From positions 312,773-376,772 of the forward strand of contig BDSI01000081.1 in the NCBI GenBank assembly GCA_003117195.1: a stretch of 64,000 nucleotides of DNA, read 5' to 3'. Shown one piece after another: positions 1 to 10,721 of the stretch (within the stretch, counting starts at the first letter, position 1; every line of letters begins with the position of its first letter). Made by a program: the position numbers and the translations under genes. The DNA is from Eudorina sp. 2006-703-Eu-15. Lineage: Eukaryota > Chlorophyta > Chlorophyceae > Chlamydomonadales > Volvocaceae. The notes beneath the pieces are model-generated. The model ran no database searches. It was not told where the DNA came from and saw only the letters and a program-made list of their open reading frames with translations.

Positions 1-3000
1 TCCCCCCCCCAACCATCTCGCAACCCAAGGTGGGGTAGAGAGCCGAAATCCCATGCCGCCATCCAGGCCGCTACCCAGTCCAGCCCGATGCCGACCGACC
101 CGTGGTTCCGTTGAGCTGGCCACTGAAGAACAGCCCCTGGATCTTCTTTGTCTCCAGGGAGGCGTGGCACTGGTGGGCGGGCAGGTAGTCGTACTCCACC
201 GCGTAGGCGGGCCGCAGCATCTTGACGCGCTCCAGTCCCGGCAGGGTCTGCAGCAGTGCCAGCTGGAGCCGCTCCGGGAGCCCCGTGCTGAAGCCCTGCA
301 CAAGGCCGGGTCGGAGTGGTGGGGGTGTCGGGTTGGGGTGGTGGGGGTTGCGGTCTGAGTGGTGGGGCGTGGGGTCGGCGGGGTGGGGGGTGGGGTCGGA
401 GTGGTGGAGTTGTCGCGCTGGGGCAATCAACAGCGTGCGATAGGGTGGGCATGGATAAGCTGAAAACCAAAGGACGAGGGTGCATCCTCTGTTTCGCTTC
501 TATCCATTGTGGAGATCCACAGGTCTGGGTTGCTGCTGTGGGCTTGTTGCATTTGAGTTGGGGTTAGGATTACGGTTACGGCGAGAGAGTGGGAGGGTTG
601 GAGACGACCCCCTCTTGTTGACGTTGACTGGTCGGCCCCCTCTGGGCCTCTCAAAGAGCTCCCTTCCTTCCAGTCTGTGATTGACCGATTCTCCACCACC
701 CCGCCTGTGATTGACCGATTCTCCACCACCCGCTCCTGGCCTCACCTGCACGTACATCTCCGGGGTGTTGCGCCCCTCCGGCTCCAGAAAGATCTGGTGG
801 CTGTCCTTGTCCGCGAACCTCACGATCTTGTCCTCGATGGAAGGGCAGTACCGGGGACCCTGAGGGGCGGGGGAGGGGGGGGAAAGGGTGGCGGGAGGGG
901 CGACGGAGGGGTGGTGGAGGGGACGGGGGAGGGGTGAGAGAGGGGTGAGCCAGGGGTTCGGAAGCTGTGGTCGGTGGGGACGGTGGTTGGTTGTGCTTGC
1001 GTGCTAGCCAAAGATACCCGAGGGAGGGCACAACCAGTAATGGTTCGTTCAACCACACCCACAAGACGCCTTGGCGCGGTACTTCACGTCATTGCCGACC
1101 CCCATCGCTCGGGACCCGTTGCGCCCGGGTGGGGAACGGGCGGACGGCTGCCGGGGACAGCGGCCGGGTCCCATCTTAGCGTCAGCCCCAAAGCGGGCCC
1201 TCGCGCCCTGCCCACCCACCCCCCCCAACCTCCTGTCCGGTGTCCCCCCATCGACCACCATCGGCCAGCCAACCCGACAGCCGATGCCCCCCACCTTGCT
1301 GTCCACCCAGCCCCCGTAGATGGGTGTCTCCTGCAGGTTCTCCCGGATGAGGCGGTGGGTCTCCGCCGTGGTGCGGGTGAGGTAGCAGCGCATCTGCTCC
1401 CGGGGCACGTGCACCTCGGGGTCGAAGCTGAACCAGCGGTCCTGGGGTGCGAGACAGCAGCGAGAGAGGCGCAGCAGGGCGGGGAGTATCGGAACTTGGT
1501 AGACAGTTGGTAGACAGGGAGGGGAAGACAAACGTCAAGGGGAGAGGGGCGCAGCAGAGAAGCGTAGGAGGGCCCGTCAGCGGTCATCGGTTTGGTGCTC
1601 TTATGCGATTTCGCTGTCTTTAATGGCCCAACAGAGAAGCCAAACAGAGAAGTCAAACGGGACGAGGTGGCCCGGGAAGAGATGGCCCCCCGCAACTTGT
1701 GGGGCAGAGGTCATTGGCGGTCCTGCTCCGTCCGCACCTCCTCCTCCCCCGGCTGGGCCTCCAGGACGGAGAAGTCGACGGAGCGCGAGTCGATGCGGGC
1801 GGGTGTGCCCGTCTTGAGGCGGTCCGTCTCGAAGCCCAGCGACTGCAGCGCCTCCGTAAGGCCCACGCTGGCGGCCTCACCCGCCCTGGTGGGCCCGGGG
1901 GGGGAGAGCGGGAGGGCAGGGCGGGACGCGGCGGGGGGGAAGCGGCAAGCAGGTGCGAATGGAATAAAGGGAGAAGGGGGAAAGGTGACGGGGGCAGTTG
2001 GAAAGCCGTAACACCGTAACACCGACCACGTCCCCTCCCACGTCCCTTCCCAATCTGTGGCACCACCCGCTCTGCAAGTTTCGCCACCCCGCCACATCCA
2101 CAGCCTCATCCACGTGCACACCGTAACTCCCGGGCTCCCCGCACCCTCCCTGGATTCCCTAACGCCCTTCCACAGCCCCACTCACCCCAGCGCAGCTTGC
2201 GGACCCCTGCCCTCCCCTGCCCTCCCCTGCCCTCCCCTGCCCCCCCCTGCCCTCCCCTGCCCTCCCCTGCCCTCCCCTGCCCTCCCCTGCCCTCCCCTGC
2301 CCTCCCCTGCCCTCCCCTGCCCTCCCCTGCCCTCCCCTGCCCTCCCCTGCCCTCCCCTGCCCTCCCCTGCCCTCCCCTGCCCTCTCCTGCCCTCCCCTTC
2401 CCTCCCCTGCCCTCCCCTGCCCTCCCCTTCCCTCTCCTGCCCTCCCCTTCCCTCCCCTGCCCTCCCCTGCCACACACCCTGTCACCCACCTCCCCGCCGA
2501 CATGGACTGCCTGCCCACCCAGATGGTGCCGTTCATGAAGGTGCCCGTGGTGAGCACCACCGCCCGGGCCCGGAAGGTGAGGCCGAAGAAGGTCTTCACG
2601 CCGCGGACCTCGTCGTTGGGGCCCACGTCCAGACCCACCACCATGGCCTGCGGGGCCGCCCGCCGTAACAGGGTGGAGAATTGGCGATACAGGTTCAGGT
2701 CAGCTCGGTCATTCAACCTGTTGACCGCACACATGTAGCCCCCGGGCGCGCACAACCCCCCATCCACATCGCCCCTGTGAGTGTCCATGCACCCAACTCC
2801 CCGGGCCCGCTCGGCGCAGGCCCCCTTTTTGCCCTCAGGTCTCAAGACTGCAACCCCAGCCTCCTCCCTGTCCGGCCCTCCTCCAACCCCAGCCCCACTC
2901 TTCCCATTCACTCCCCTGCCCACTCCACCAAGCCCCATCCGCATCCGCATCCGATCCCCTCCGCGGGGGGCCCCCTCTCGACTCTTCAACCCTCCTCGCG

Positions 3001-4006
3001 CTGTACCTAACATTCTGTTTACCTACGACCATCCCCCGCAGCCCGCACCTCCCGGATCTCCAGCCCCTGCTGCTCCTCCAGCACCCGCCGCATCGTCCGC
3101 GAGTACTCCTGCTTGTCCGTTTGCGCCCTCAGCGCCCACACCGCCGGGCCCTTGGACCGGTTGAGCACCCGGCGCTGCAGGTAGCAGCGGTCCGCCATGC
3201 GGCCGATCTCCCCGCCCAGCGCATCCGCCTCGTGCACCAGCTGCGACTTGGCGGGGCCCCCCACCGCCGGGTTGCAGGGCTGCCAGCCGATGCGGTCCAG
3301 GTTGAGCGTCAGCAGCAGCGTTCGACAGCCCAGACGGGCGGCCGCCAGCGCGGCCTCGCAGCCGGCGTGCCCCGCCCCCACCACGATGACGTCATAGTCC
3401 TCCTCCGCGTACCAACTGCCGCCGGCGGTGGTGGAGGTACTTGCGGTGCTGGTGCTTGCGGTGCTGGTGCTTGCGGTGCTGCCGCTGAGGCTGCGGCCGC
3501 TGGGGCCGGGGGCAGAGGGGCTGGTGATGGAGGGGCCCGTGGTGCTGTGGAGGCCGCCGCCGGCTGTGCTAGAGGGGGTCACTGCCGCGGCAGAGGCGGA
3601 CAGGGATGCCCCGCTGGCCGAGTCCGGCGCGGAATGGACCTGGGGGAGGAAAGGTATGGGGAGCAAGGCAGGTCGGGGAAGAAGCTACTTTCGAGTGGCT
3701 GTGAGAGGGTTATGTTGCGTGCAGCAGCAATGCTGCGGCCACGGGCTCACCTGACGTTCAGTCGTACAGTGTTCGAAGAGCGCACAGGTGGGGCCAAATA
3801 CAACACATTAAAGCAGATTATGGTCCCACCTTGCCGCTGTGTCGCCTGCGGCTGTCGCGTGGAACGGATGGCCGCCAATTAGTGGGTGCATGAGCTCCCA
3901 CAAGCGTCGGCGCCAGTGGCGCAAGGAGCTGTGGTGCTCCTGATGTAGAACGAAAGGCTCTCTGGAGAGTGGTTGACGCCATCAGCTTGCAGGCAAATGC
4001 CCTCAT
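1..4006 (-). CDS. MTO1: MnmG/GidA (MTO1) tRNA uridine-5-carboxymethylaminomethyl enzyme, 3' end beyond window
   Basis: FAD-dependent enzyme that, with MnmE, modifies the wobble uridine of organellar tRNAs. Seven exons are visible: 4006-3830, 3639-3049, 2647-2490, 1885-1738, 1441-1295, 859-746 and 295-100; all joins keep phase and give about 510 residues. The last visible donor at 99 leads into an intron crossing the window start, so the C-terminus is missing. Exon 2 carries the Rossmann FAD motif [11 protein letters not shown] and the signature [15 protein letters not shown]. Later exons give [35 protein letters not shown] and [12 protein letters not shown], all classic for the family. Exon 1 is rich in Arg, Ser and Ala and looks like an organelle transit peptide; ATG at 4006 is taken, with a second in-frame ATG at 3982. 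A Ser/Thr repeat (STAST) sits between leader and FAD domain. Family assignment is very secure; the organelle target is inferred. Confidence 0.95.
1470..1512 (-). repeat. Intron-end repeat, family B copy
   Basis: Read on the minus strand this stretch holds TGTCTACCAA twice, then TTCCGATACTCCCC. It lies about 30-70 bases upstream of the 3' splice site of MnmG exon 5 (1441). Related copies lie in prolyl-hydroxylase and HPPK-DHPS introns. Confidence 0.5.
2211..2470. repeat. 10-bp minisatellite (CCTCCCCTGC) in MnmG intron
   Basis: About 26 tandem copies of CCTCCCCTGC, with a few C/T and C/G changes near the right end. The array lies wholly in the intron between MnmG exons 3 and 4. Open frames through it on both strands are by-products of the 10-base period. 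Confidence 0.95.
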
Positions 4007-4406
4007 ACACCGCAGCCACGAAATTTGTCAACTAGGTAACAGACGCAAACTCAATGTAACATTACCGTGTCAGGACCCCCATGTGGATTGCTGAAACGGG
4101 AGGTGTCTCCTATGGAAGCAAAGCAGGGTTCCAGCTTTACGGTTGTACCGTACGACCCGACAAAAATCAACTCCAACTGCTTCATGGTTTGCGAACAGCT
4201 CCAAAATGTTATGTGGACAAACAACAAATTGCTACACATGTGTCAGCTTATTACCTGGGTTGCGGGGACACGTTTTTTCTCCCGCAATCCAACCAGCCAA
4301 ATCGTTGCATTCTGATTAATCTGTGAGCATGCAAAAATATACCTAGATAAATTAGTTATCGTAGCCTTGGGCTGTCCAGTTCCTTGACGCCCTGACCCTG
4401 TGAGCC
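4007..4406. promoter_or_regulatory. Divergent promoter region MnmG / WDR60-like
   Basis: The 400 bases separate the start codons of two divergent genes and should hold both 5' UTRs and promoters. It is visibly richer in A+T than the neighbouring genes. I see no clear TATA box or other named element. Confidence 0.5.
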
Positions 4407-7400
4407 ATGTCGGACTACGAGGACGAGGAGTTTGAAAATTATGACGACGAGGGATTTGAGGCAAGCATTATGGGTCGAACAGGACCTGCGGACGAACCGG
4501 CATGTCGAGCCTCGGCTTCGCTTGAGCTGCACGGATGCAATCCGCTTTGATCAGCACGGCAACTACATACTATAAATTGTGGCGGTGCAGGGGGAGGAGG
4601 AGGACGAGGAGGATGACTACGATGTGCTGCCGACGAAGAACATGTCAAAGGCCGCGACGCCTGCCCCCTCGACGCCCAAAGAAATACCATCGCCGCAGCG
4701 CGGAGCAGGCGTCCGTATGTCGTATACTGGGAACGCACGACCTCCTTCAGCGGGCGGAGGCCACATGCCGGCCAAGATATCCCGGACCGGTGAGGCTGGG
4801 GCGGTTCAGCCACCCAACCGCGCACGAAAAATATTCACACGGAACCCCACCACCACCCACTAAGCTGCAGTCGTAATGGGTATGGCGTGGCCAGGTCAAC
4901 GTGTTGATCGGAGGAGCAGCCTAAGGCGGGAAACCGCATCCCCATTGCGGCGCGCCGCTCTCTGCAACGCGCTCGCCGCCCAACCCCGCCCCCCTTAACC
5001 CCCGCAACCCCCGCGCCGCAGTGGACATCCCAGCCTTCGCGGGCCTCACTGATGCTCAGCGCAAAATAGCGATGAAGAAGCTCGCTGGGGCCATCAAGCG
5101 CCGGAAACAGGTAAGGCTCGGGCCAGAGCCCGGCAGGGAGCGGTTCCCTTGACCGGCTGGGGCCAGGCCCTGGCCCCCGGGGAAGTTGCACTCCGCCACC
5201 TGGTTGCATGTTTACTGGGTTAATAGGATTGGATTTACCGCGCCTGCTGCTTGGGGGTGATCTCTGTCTGTCATCCCGGCTTACCAGTGATTGGGTTGGT
5301 AGGAGCCAAGGAGCCCCCGCAGCATCGCCTCCCTGCCCGCCAACCAGCGACCTTGCCCTGCGCTGCCTGCCGCCGCCGCTGCTCCGAACCCACTCCACCC
5401 ATGATCGGCCCTCCCGGTTGGTCGGTCCGGTCGGCCGGTTGGCTAATTGGTTGGTTGATTGGTCGGTCGGTTGGTTGGTTGGTGCCCGCAGTTGAACCTG
5501 TCGGTAGTGGTGATGGACGACTTCCCGCAGCTGCAATCGCTGTCCAAGTACGAGCTGTACAATATGGGTCGGTCGCTGTACGCCGGGCTCAAAGTCGCGG
5601 CGGCGCAGACCCACGAGGACGACAAGGAGGAGGAGCAGCAGACGGACGAGGTGCGGGCGGAGCCCCTAGGGGGCGGGCGCCCTAGCCTCTGGGCCATGGC
5701 CGGGGTCGGGATCGATAGGGGTCGGGATCGATAGAGGTCGGGATCGATAGAGGTCGGGGTCGGGGTCGGGGTCGGGGTCGGAGCATCCCGCGCCCCCACC
5801 CATAGTGGCCCTCTCCTGCCGCTCACCCCTGGCACCACGGAAGGAAACTCGGCTGTCCTCCTGGCCCCAAGCGCGCCGCCCTTCCCGCCCGGGTTTTGAC
5901 CCCTTTCCCCCCGCTCCACCCAGATCCTGTGTCGTACCTACAGCTGTCAGGTCCCGGAGGACCGAAACACCGTGTTTGAGGGGGAGCACACGCTGTCGGC
6001 GGGCGGCGGTGGCGGCGGCTCGGGCTCCAGCGGCGCAGTGGCCCTCACGCCCGCCAACCGCGCCGTCATGCGCATCACGGCCATGGCCCCCGACCAGGAG
6101 AACAAAATGATGGCATTCCTGCGCTGGGCGGGGCCGGTCATGCTGGCGGCGCTGGGCATGAAGCCGGGTGAGCGCAAGGCGGGATGCGGCCGGGGGCCGG
6201 AGCGCCCGGGGACAGGGGCCGGCGGGTGGGGCATATGGGTAGCGGGGCCACGGGGAGCAGTCAGGTGACTGGCTCAGACGCATTGTGTGCGAGCTATCGC
6301 TGACCTGCGGCCTTCCTGATGCGGCCTTCCTGATGCGGCCTTTCTGAAGTGCCACGTCGGCCTTTTTGAGTGTTTAGACAGGAGCCTGCAAAACCAGTAC
6401 GGACGCGTTGTGCTTCTCCTCGTGTGTGTGTGTGTGTGTGTGTTAGCAAGGAGAAAAGCTGAGCCGCGAATAAGCAGAACCGTGTCCAGCAATGCAACCG
6501 ACGACTGAGACCGAGACCAGAGTTACCAATATGCCAGGGCGAAGTATGTCGACCATAAGTTGTGTGTGTGTGTCCTCACGCGCGCGCGTTCGCCGCAGCC
6601 GAGAAGAAGGTGGCCATCACGCCGTTCAGCGGCGGCGAGCCTGGGCTGTCGGCGGGGACGCTCAAACTGGGGCGGCAGCAGGAGGCCCTGCTGGCGCAGC
6701 GGCCGGTCTCGGGGGTGGCCTTCTGCCCGGGGCCCAGTCCGCTGCTGCTGGCAGCCTACTCACCCGTGGGCGCACAGCTGGGGGCCGCGGCGCTGCTGAA
6801 GGTGGGCGGGGTCAAGGGTCAAGAAGGGGGATGTCGGGAGCGGGGAAAGAGGGCGATGATGCCGCGGCCCTGTCCCACTCCCGCTGCTCCTCCACACCGT
6901 TACCTTGTCGCACGCGGCCGGTCGGAGAATTGGGTCGCGGCCCGGAATCTCTGAGGCGGCCTCATGGCCAAGGTCGTCGCGGGAGGGTGGGGCTCCCTGC
7001 TGGACGTGGAATCGGGACGTGGGCCCGAGAAGACGTTTGGAGGGCCCGCGAAGCTCTGCCGGCCTCCCCTGTCTCCCTGTCTGGGCCGCTGCGCGACACC
7101 CGCATGCCACCCGCTCCACAAATCACCCTCGCCCGTTCACTACCTTGCACCCGCACCCGCCCTCGCCCTCGCCCTCGCCCTCGCGGCCGCAGGACCACAC
7201 GCTGGGCTCCAAGGGCATGATGTGCGTGTGGGACCTGAGCTCCCCCGCGGCGCCCTCCGCCGTCATGGTCAGTGAGGGCAGCCCCGCGTGCTGCTGCTGG
7301 GCCCCCGCGCCCTCCACCTCCCTGGTCTTCGCAGGTGGGCCGTGTGGGCGCGTGTGGGGGACGACTCTTAACGACGCAACCTTCCTTCCCCCGCGCACCA

Positions 7401-10394
7401 CCTGTGTCTTCCCCCGACACGCGGAAGGTCGTCCCACCATATCACAGCACATCTCGGTGATATTTATACCAACCCTGCTCCTTGCCAGCACTCTTCGGCA
7501 GCTGTAGCCGCCGGCGGCGAGATTCCCGGGGCTTGGATGACTCGAAGCGTTCCCAAGGTCCAACCCCCGAACCGAATCCGGCTGTCCGTTTACAGGCGGT
7601 CTGTCTTGGGGTGTGTGCGTGACGGCTGCCTGAGTTGTGCCCCTCATCCCCTGGACCTTCCATCCCCATGTCGTGTCCGCCCGCCCGCCCGCCCACGCGC
7701 GCGCTCGCTGCCACGCCCCCCGGCACACCGCGCGCGCACGCACGCACGCTGCCTGCACATCGGCGACCGCACACACAGGTACGGACTCCTCCTTTCTCGC
7801 GGCTCAGTTCTCTCCTACCACCCGACACATCCACAAAGCCAAACACACACACAGGCACACACACACACACACGGCGGTGTCATACATTTTACAGGTCGGT
7901 AACCAATCCGTTTGCGTGCGTCGTGCGTCTCCGTATTTAGTATTTGCGGTATGATTTGCCTTGCGGTGGTGGCGCGGCTGCCTTGTTCGCGCGCCTGCAT
8001 ATGGTAAGTTTTTCCTCGCAGGTTCTATGGTAAGTCTATTGCCACCTGGGATCGGGCGGGCGGGCGGGTTGCAATCCTAAACACACACGGCGGGTTTCTT
8101 CGCACAAACCAAACACACGCGCAGGCATGGAGGAGGGCGGCGTGTGCGCCTGGGACATCGAGGAGCCGGAGATGGTCCACCCGACGGATGTGGTGGGCGG
8201 CGTCAGCTACGTCCTGCGCCGCCCCTCCTACACCACCGAGTACCTGGCGGACGTGGCCGCCACCGCGGCGCCCGTCGTGGGCATCGCCACCACCCCGCGG
8301 GGTGAGAGGGGCTTCGCCCTAGCAGGCACACGGCTGCAGCCGCCTGGCGTGGAGGACCTCGCCCTTCCCTTGGTGTCTGGTTGAACACCCCAGCACCGCG
8401 CCGGACCTGCGTCCTGACGTCCTATGCTGTGATCGTATGCCATATGGAGGTCGTTGCTCGCTATCCAGTAGGCCCCAGTCCACGATCCTGTGTACCGCCC
8501 GTTTCCTTCCGGGGCGGCCTGCCGCGTCGCCCCTGTCTGTACCTCCTCCCCGCTGCTGTAGTACCGTTGGTCCCACCCATGCTGCGCCTGCCACCGTCGT
8601 GCGCGAGTCCACCTCCTTCCCCGCTGACTGTGCGCTGCAGCGGAGAGCCGCGCCCGGCCCTGCCAGGTGGTGAGCCTCAACGGCTGGGGCACGGTGACGG
8701 TGTACACGGCGGTGGTGCTGGGGCCCGCGGAGCGCACCGCCGCGGACTCGGACATCGGGCTGCGGCCCGGCAGCCGCCTCAAGCTGGTGCGCACCTCGCA
8801 GATAACGCGGCTCGGCATGCAGTCGCTGCGGCCGCAGGCGGGGCCAAAGGCCCAGCCTGTCACCCTGGACCAGGTGAGACCCGCAGCAGAGGAAGGCGGA
8901 GCGGGGGATGGAAACGAAAGACAGACCCAGCAGGCGAGCGGCGTAAGGGAGAGCTGGAATGGTGGACTGGGGGAGGCGGCAGGGCAGTGGCCGGGTGGGG
9001 TTGGTTGGGCGGAGGTGATATCGCTGTGGGTTGGAGCATGCGACGACAAACGGAAGGTAAGGCGGCCCAGTCGGCACCTCCTCGGTTGGCGCTGCTGCAT
9101 GTGTGGTTGCCCAGCCCCAAGATTTTCAGAGTTGGTTTGGGTTGGATCAACCTAGGCCCCTCCGGGATCGCCGTTGACACCCGAAGCCTTACTTACCCTG
9201 CTCCAAGGGCCAATGTGCCAATCCGGGGACCCAACCGCCCTTCATGTCAATCAAGCCAGCGTAACCGGAATGCTTCCCACCGGGAGCCCATCCCCATCCC
9301 CCAGCCCGACAGCGCCCACCGCAGCGCCCAGCAGCCATCTGCCCCCCGCCGGCCGACTGTGTGTACCCGCCTGCCTGCCCGGCCCCGCAGCTGGTTCAGA
9401 CGTTCTCGCTGCAGGTGCTCCCCGGCGCCGACATGCAGCTGCTGGCCGGCAGCGACGGCGGCAAGGTGCTGCGCGGCTCCATGGTGGGCGCCCCGCCGGC
9501 GCCCAAGGAGTACGTGCCGGATGACCACAAGTCGCGCATCGCCACCAGCGCCTCGGAGACGCCGCTGCCGTCCTGTGTCACGTGCCTGGCCGCGTCTCCC
9601 TTCGTGCCGCACGTCTTCCTGTCGGGGCACAGCAACGGCACCGTCACGCTGCACAACGTGCACGTGGCGGCGGCGGCGGCGGTGTGGCCGGACGTGTCCA
9701 GGGGCAAGATCCTGGGGGTGCGCTGGTCGCCGCTGCGACCCGCGGTGTTCTTCGCGCTCGACTCGCTGTGCACGCTCTTCACGTTCGACCTGACGGCCTC
9801 CCGAACGGCGCCCGTCGCGGCGCAGTCGTTCATGCTCAAGGTGCGTCCCGTGCTAAGACGACCGTTACTGTACATGTGCGCGCGATAAGGGTCCGGGTGT
9901 CGGGAGTGGGTTGGTTGGGAGGTTTGGGTGCGGGCTGCGCTCGGTGGAGGGCCGCCTGCGCGGAGCAGGAAACCGTTGAAAGACGGTTAGAGTGCCTTGT
10001 CACCTGGGTTGTTGTGGTCTGGTTTCTGTTGCAGAGCAAGCAAGTGGCGTCGCTGCCGACGTACTTCGACATCGCAGTGGTGAACGCGGGCGACAAGTCG
10101 AGCGGCGGCACACCTTCGTTCTGCGTGGGCTACGACGACGGTCTGCTGGACGTCAACCTGTTGGCGGCCAAGCAGTGCAGTCCGGCGGAGAACGAGCTGC
10201 GGGCGCTTGAGGACGTGGCGCGCGAGAACGCGGACGCGGCCGACGTCGCCACCAACACGCCCGGCAGTGCTGCCAAAGGGGGGGCCAAGGCCGCAGCTGC
10301 GAATGGGGCGGCTGCATCCAAGGGCGGCAGCAAGGCCGCCAAGTCGAAGCCGCGGGAACCCAAATCGAAGGGGGATGGTGACGCCGTCGCCTGA
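4407..10394 (+). CDS. WDR60: WDR60-like dynein-2 intermediate chain 1 (retrograde IFT motor)
   Basis: Eleven exons: 4407-4460, 4591-4714, 5022-5110, 5492-5650, 5924-6167, 6599-6801, 7193-7334, 8125-8301, 8641-8873, 9391-9840, 10035-10394; they sum to 744 residues plus stop. The N-terminus is acidic (MSDYEDEEFENYDDEGF), like the DYxDDFE start of WDR60/FAP163. It is followed by a conserved-looking block around VVMDDFPQLQSLSKYELYN and a C-terminal half of WD-type strands (MMCVWDLSSP, GVCAWDIEEP, FLSGHSNGTVTLHNVH). In the family this chain links dynein-2 heavy chain to light chains for retrograde intraflagellar transport. The lysine/alanine-rich tail is low complexity. The first intron appears to use a GC donor (GAG|GCAAGC), which alone gives the right phase. 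The protein is shorter than animal WDR60, from general knowledge. A WDR34-type chain is the main alternative. Confidence 0.72.
5697..5783. repeat. Tandem repeat in WDR60-like intron 4
   Basis: Three copies of a 16-base unit, GTCGGGATCGATAGAG or close to it, followed by about five copies of GGGGTC. It lies in the intron between exons 4 and 5. Confidence 0.85.
6304..6350. repeat. 14-base tandem repeat in WDR60-like intron 5
   Basis: Three head-to-tail copies of TGCGGCCTTCCTGA, the last one diverged. Noncoding, inside the intron between exons 5 and 6. Confidence 0.8.
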
Positions 10395-10721
10395 AGGGTC
10401 TCTATGCCGTACGTTGTCTAATTGCTCTATGTACATATAAAGACAGATACGGAACTTGAGTTAGTGTATTTCGGCATTAGCCCTGGGTCATCGGCATCTC
10501 TTCAGGTAATCTCCTGCGTCGATTACCATTTTCAGTACGGTACGCGTCCGTACGGACGTTAAACAATTTTGAGAACGGACGCAATTCTCTGACTGCGTCA
10601 AAATTTGGATGACATGGCAGTAACCAGATGCTTGAAGCTCCGTTAGCACTGAGAAACTGCCATTTACCGCTTTAGAGCTAGTCGCTGAAACTGGAGCCCC
10701 TCTGGAGGGTCGGTCAGTTAA
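10395..10721. other. Intergenic, WDR60-like 3' end to kinase 5' end
   Basis: 327 bases between two genes on the same strand. It should hold the WDR60-like 3' UTR and the kinase promoter. It is less GC-rich than its flanks; no ORF, RNA gene or clear polyadenylation signal is seen. Confidence 0.6.

Noticed and set aside
2106..3013. Long minus frames rich in [10 protein letters not shown]
   Set aside because: They arise from reading the 10-base minisatellite in three frames; the true MnmG exons on either side are joined by an intron across it.
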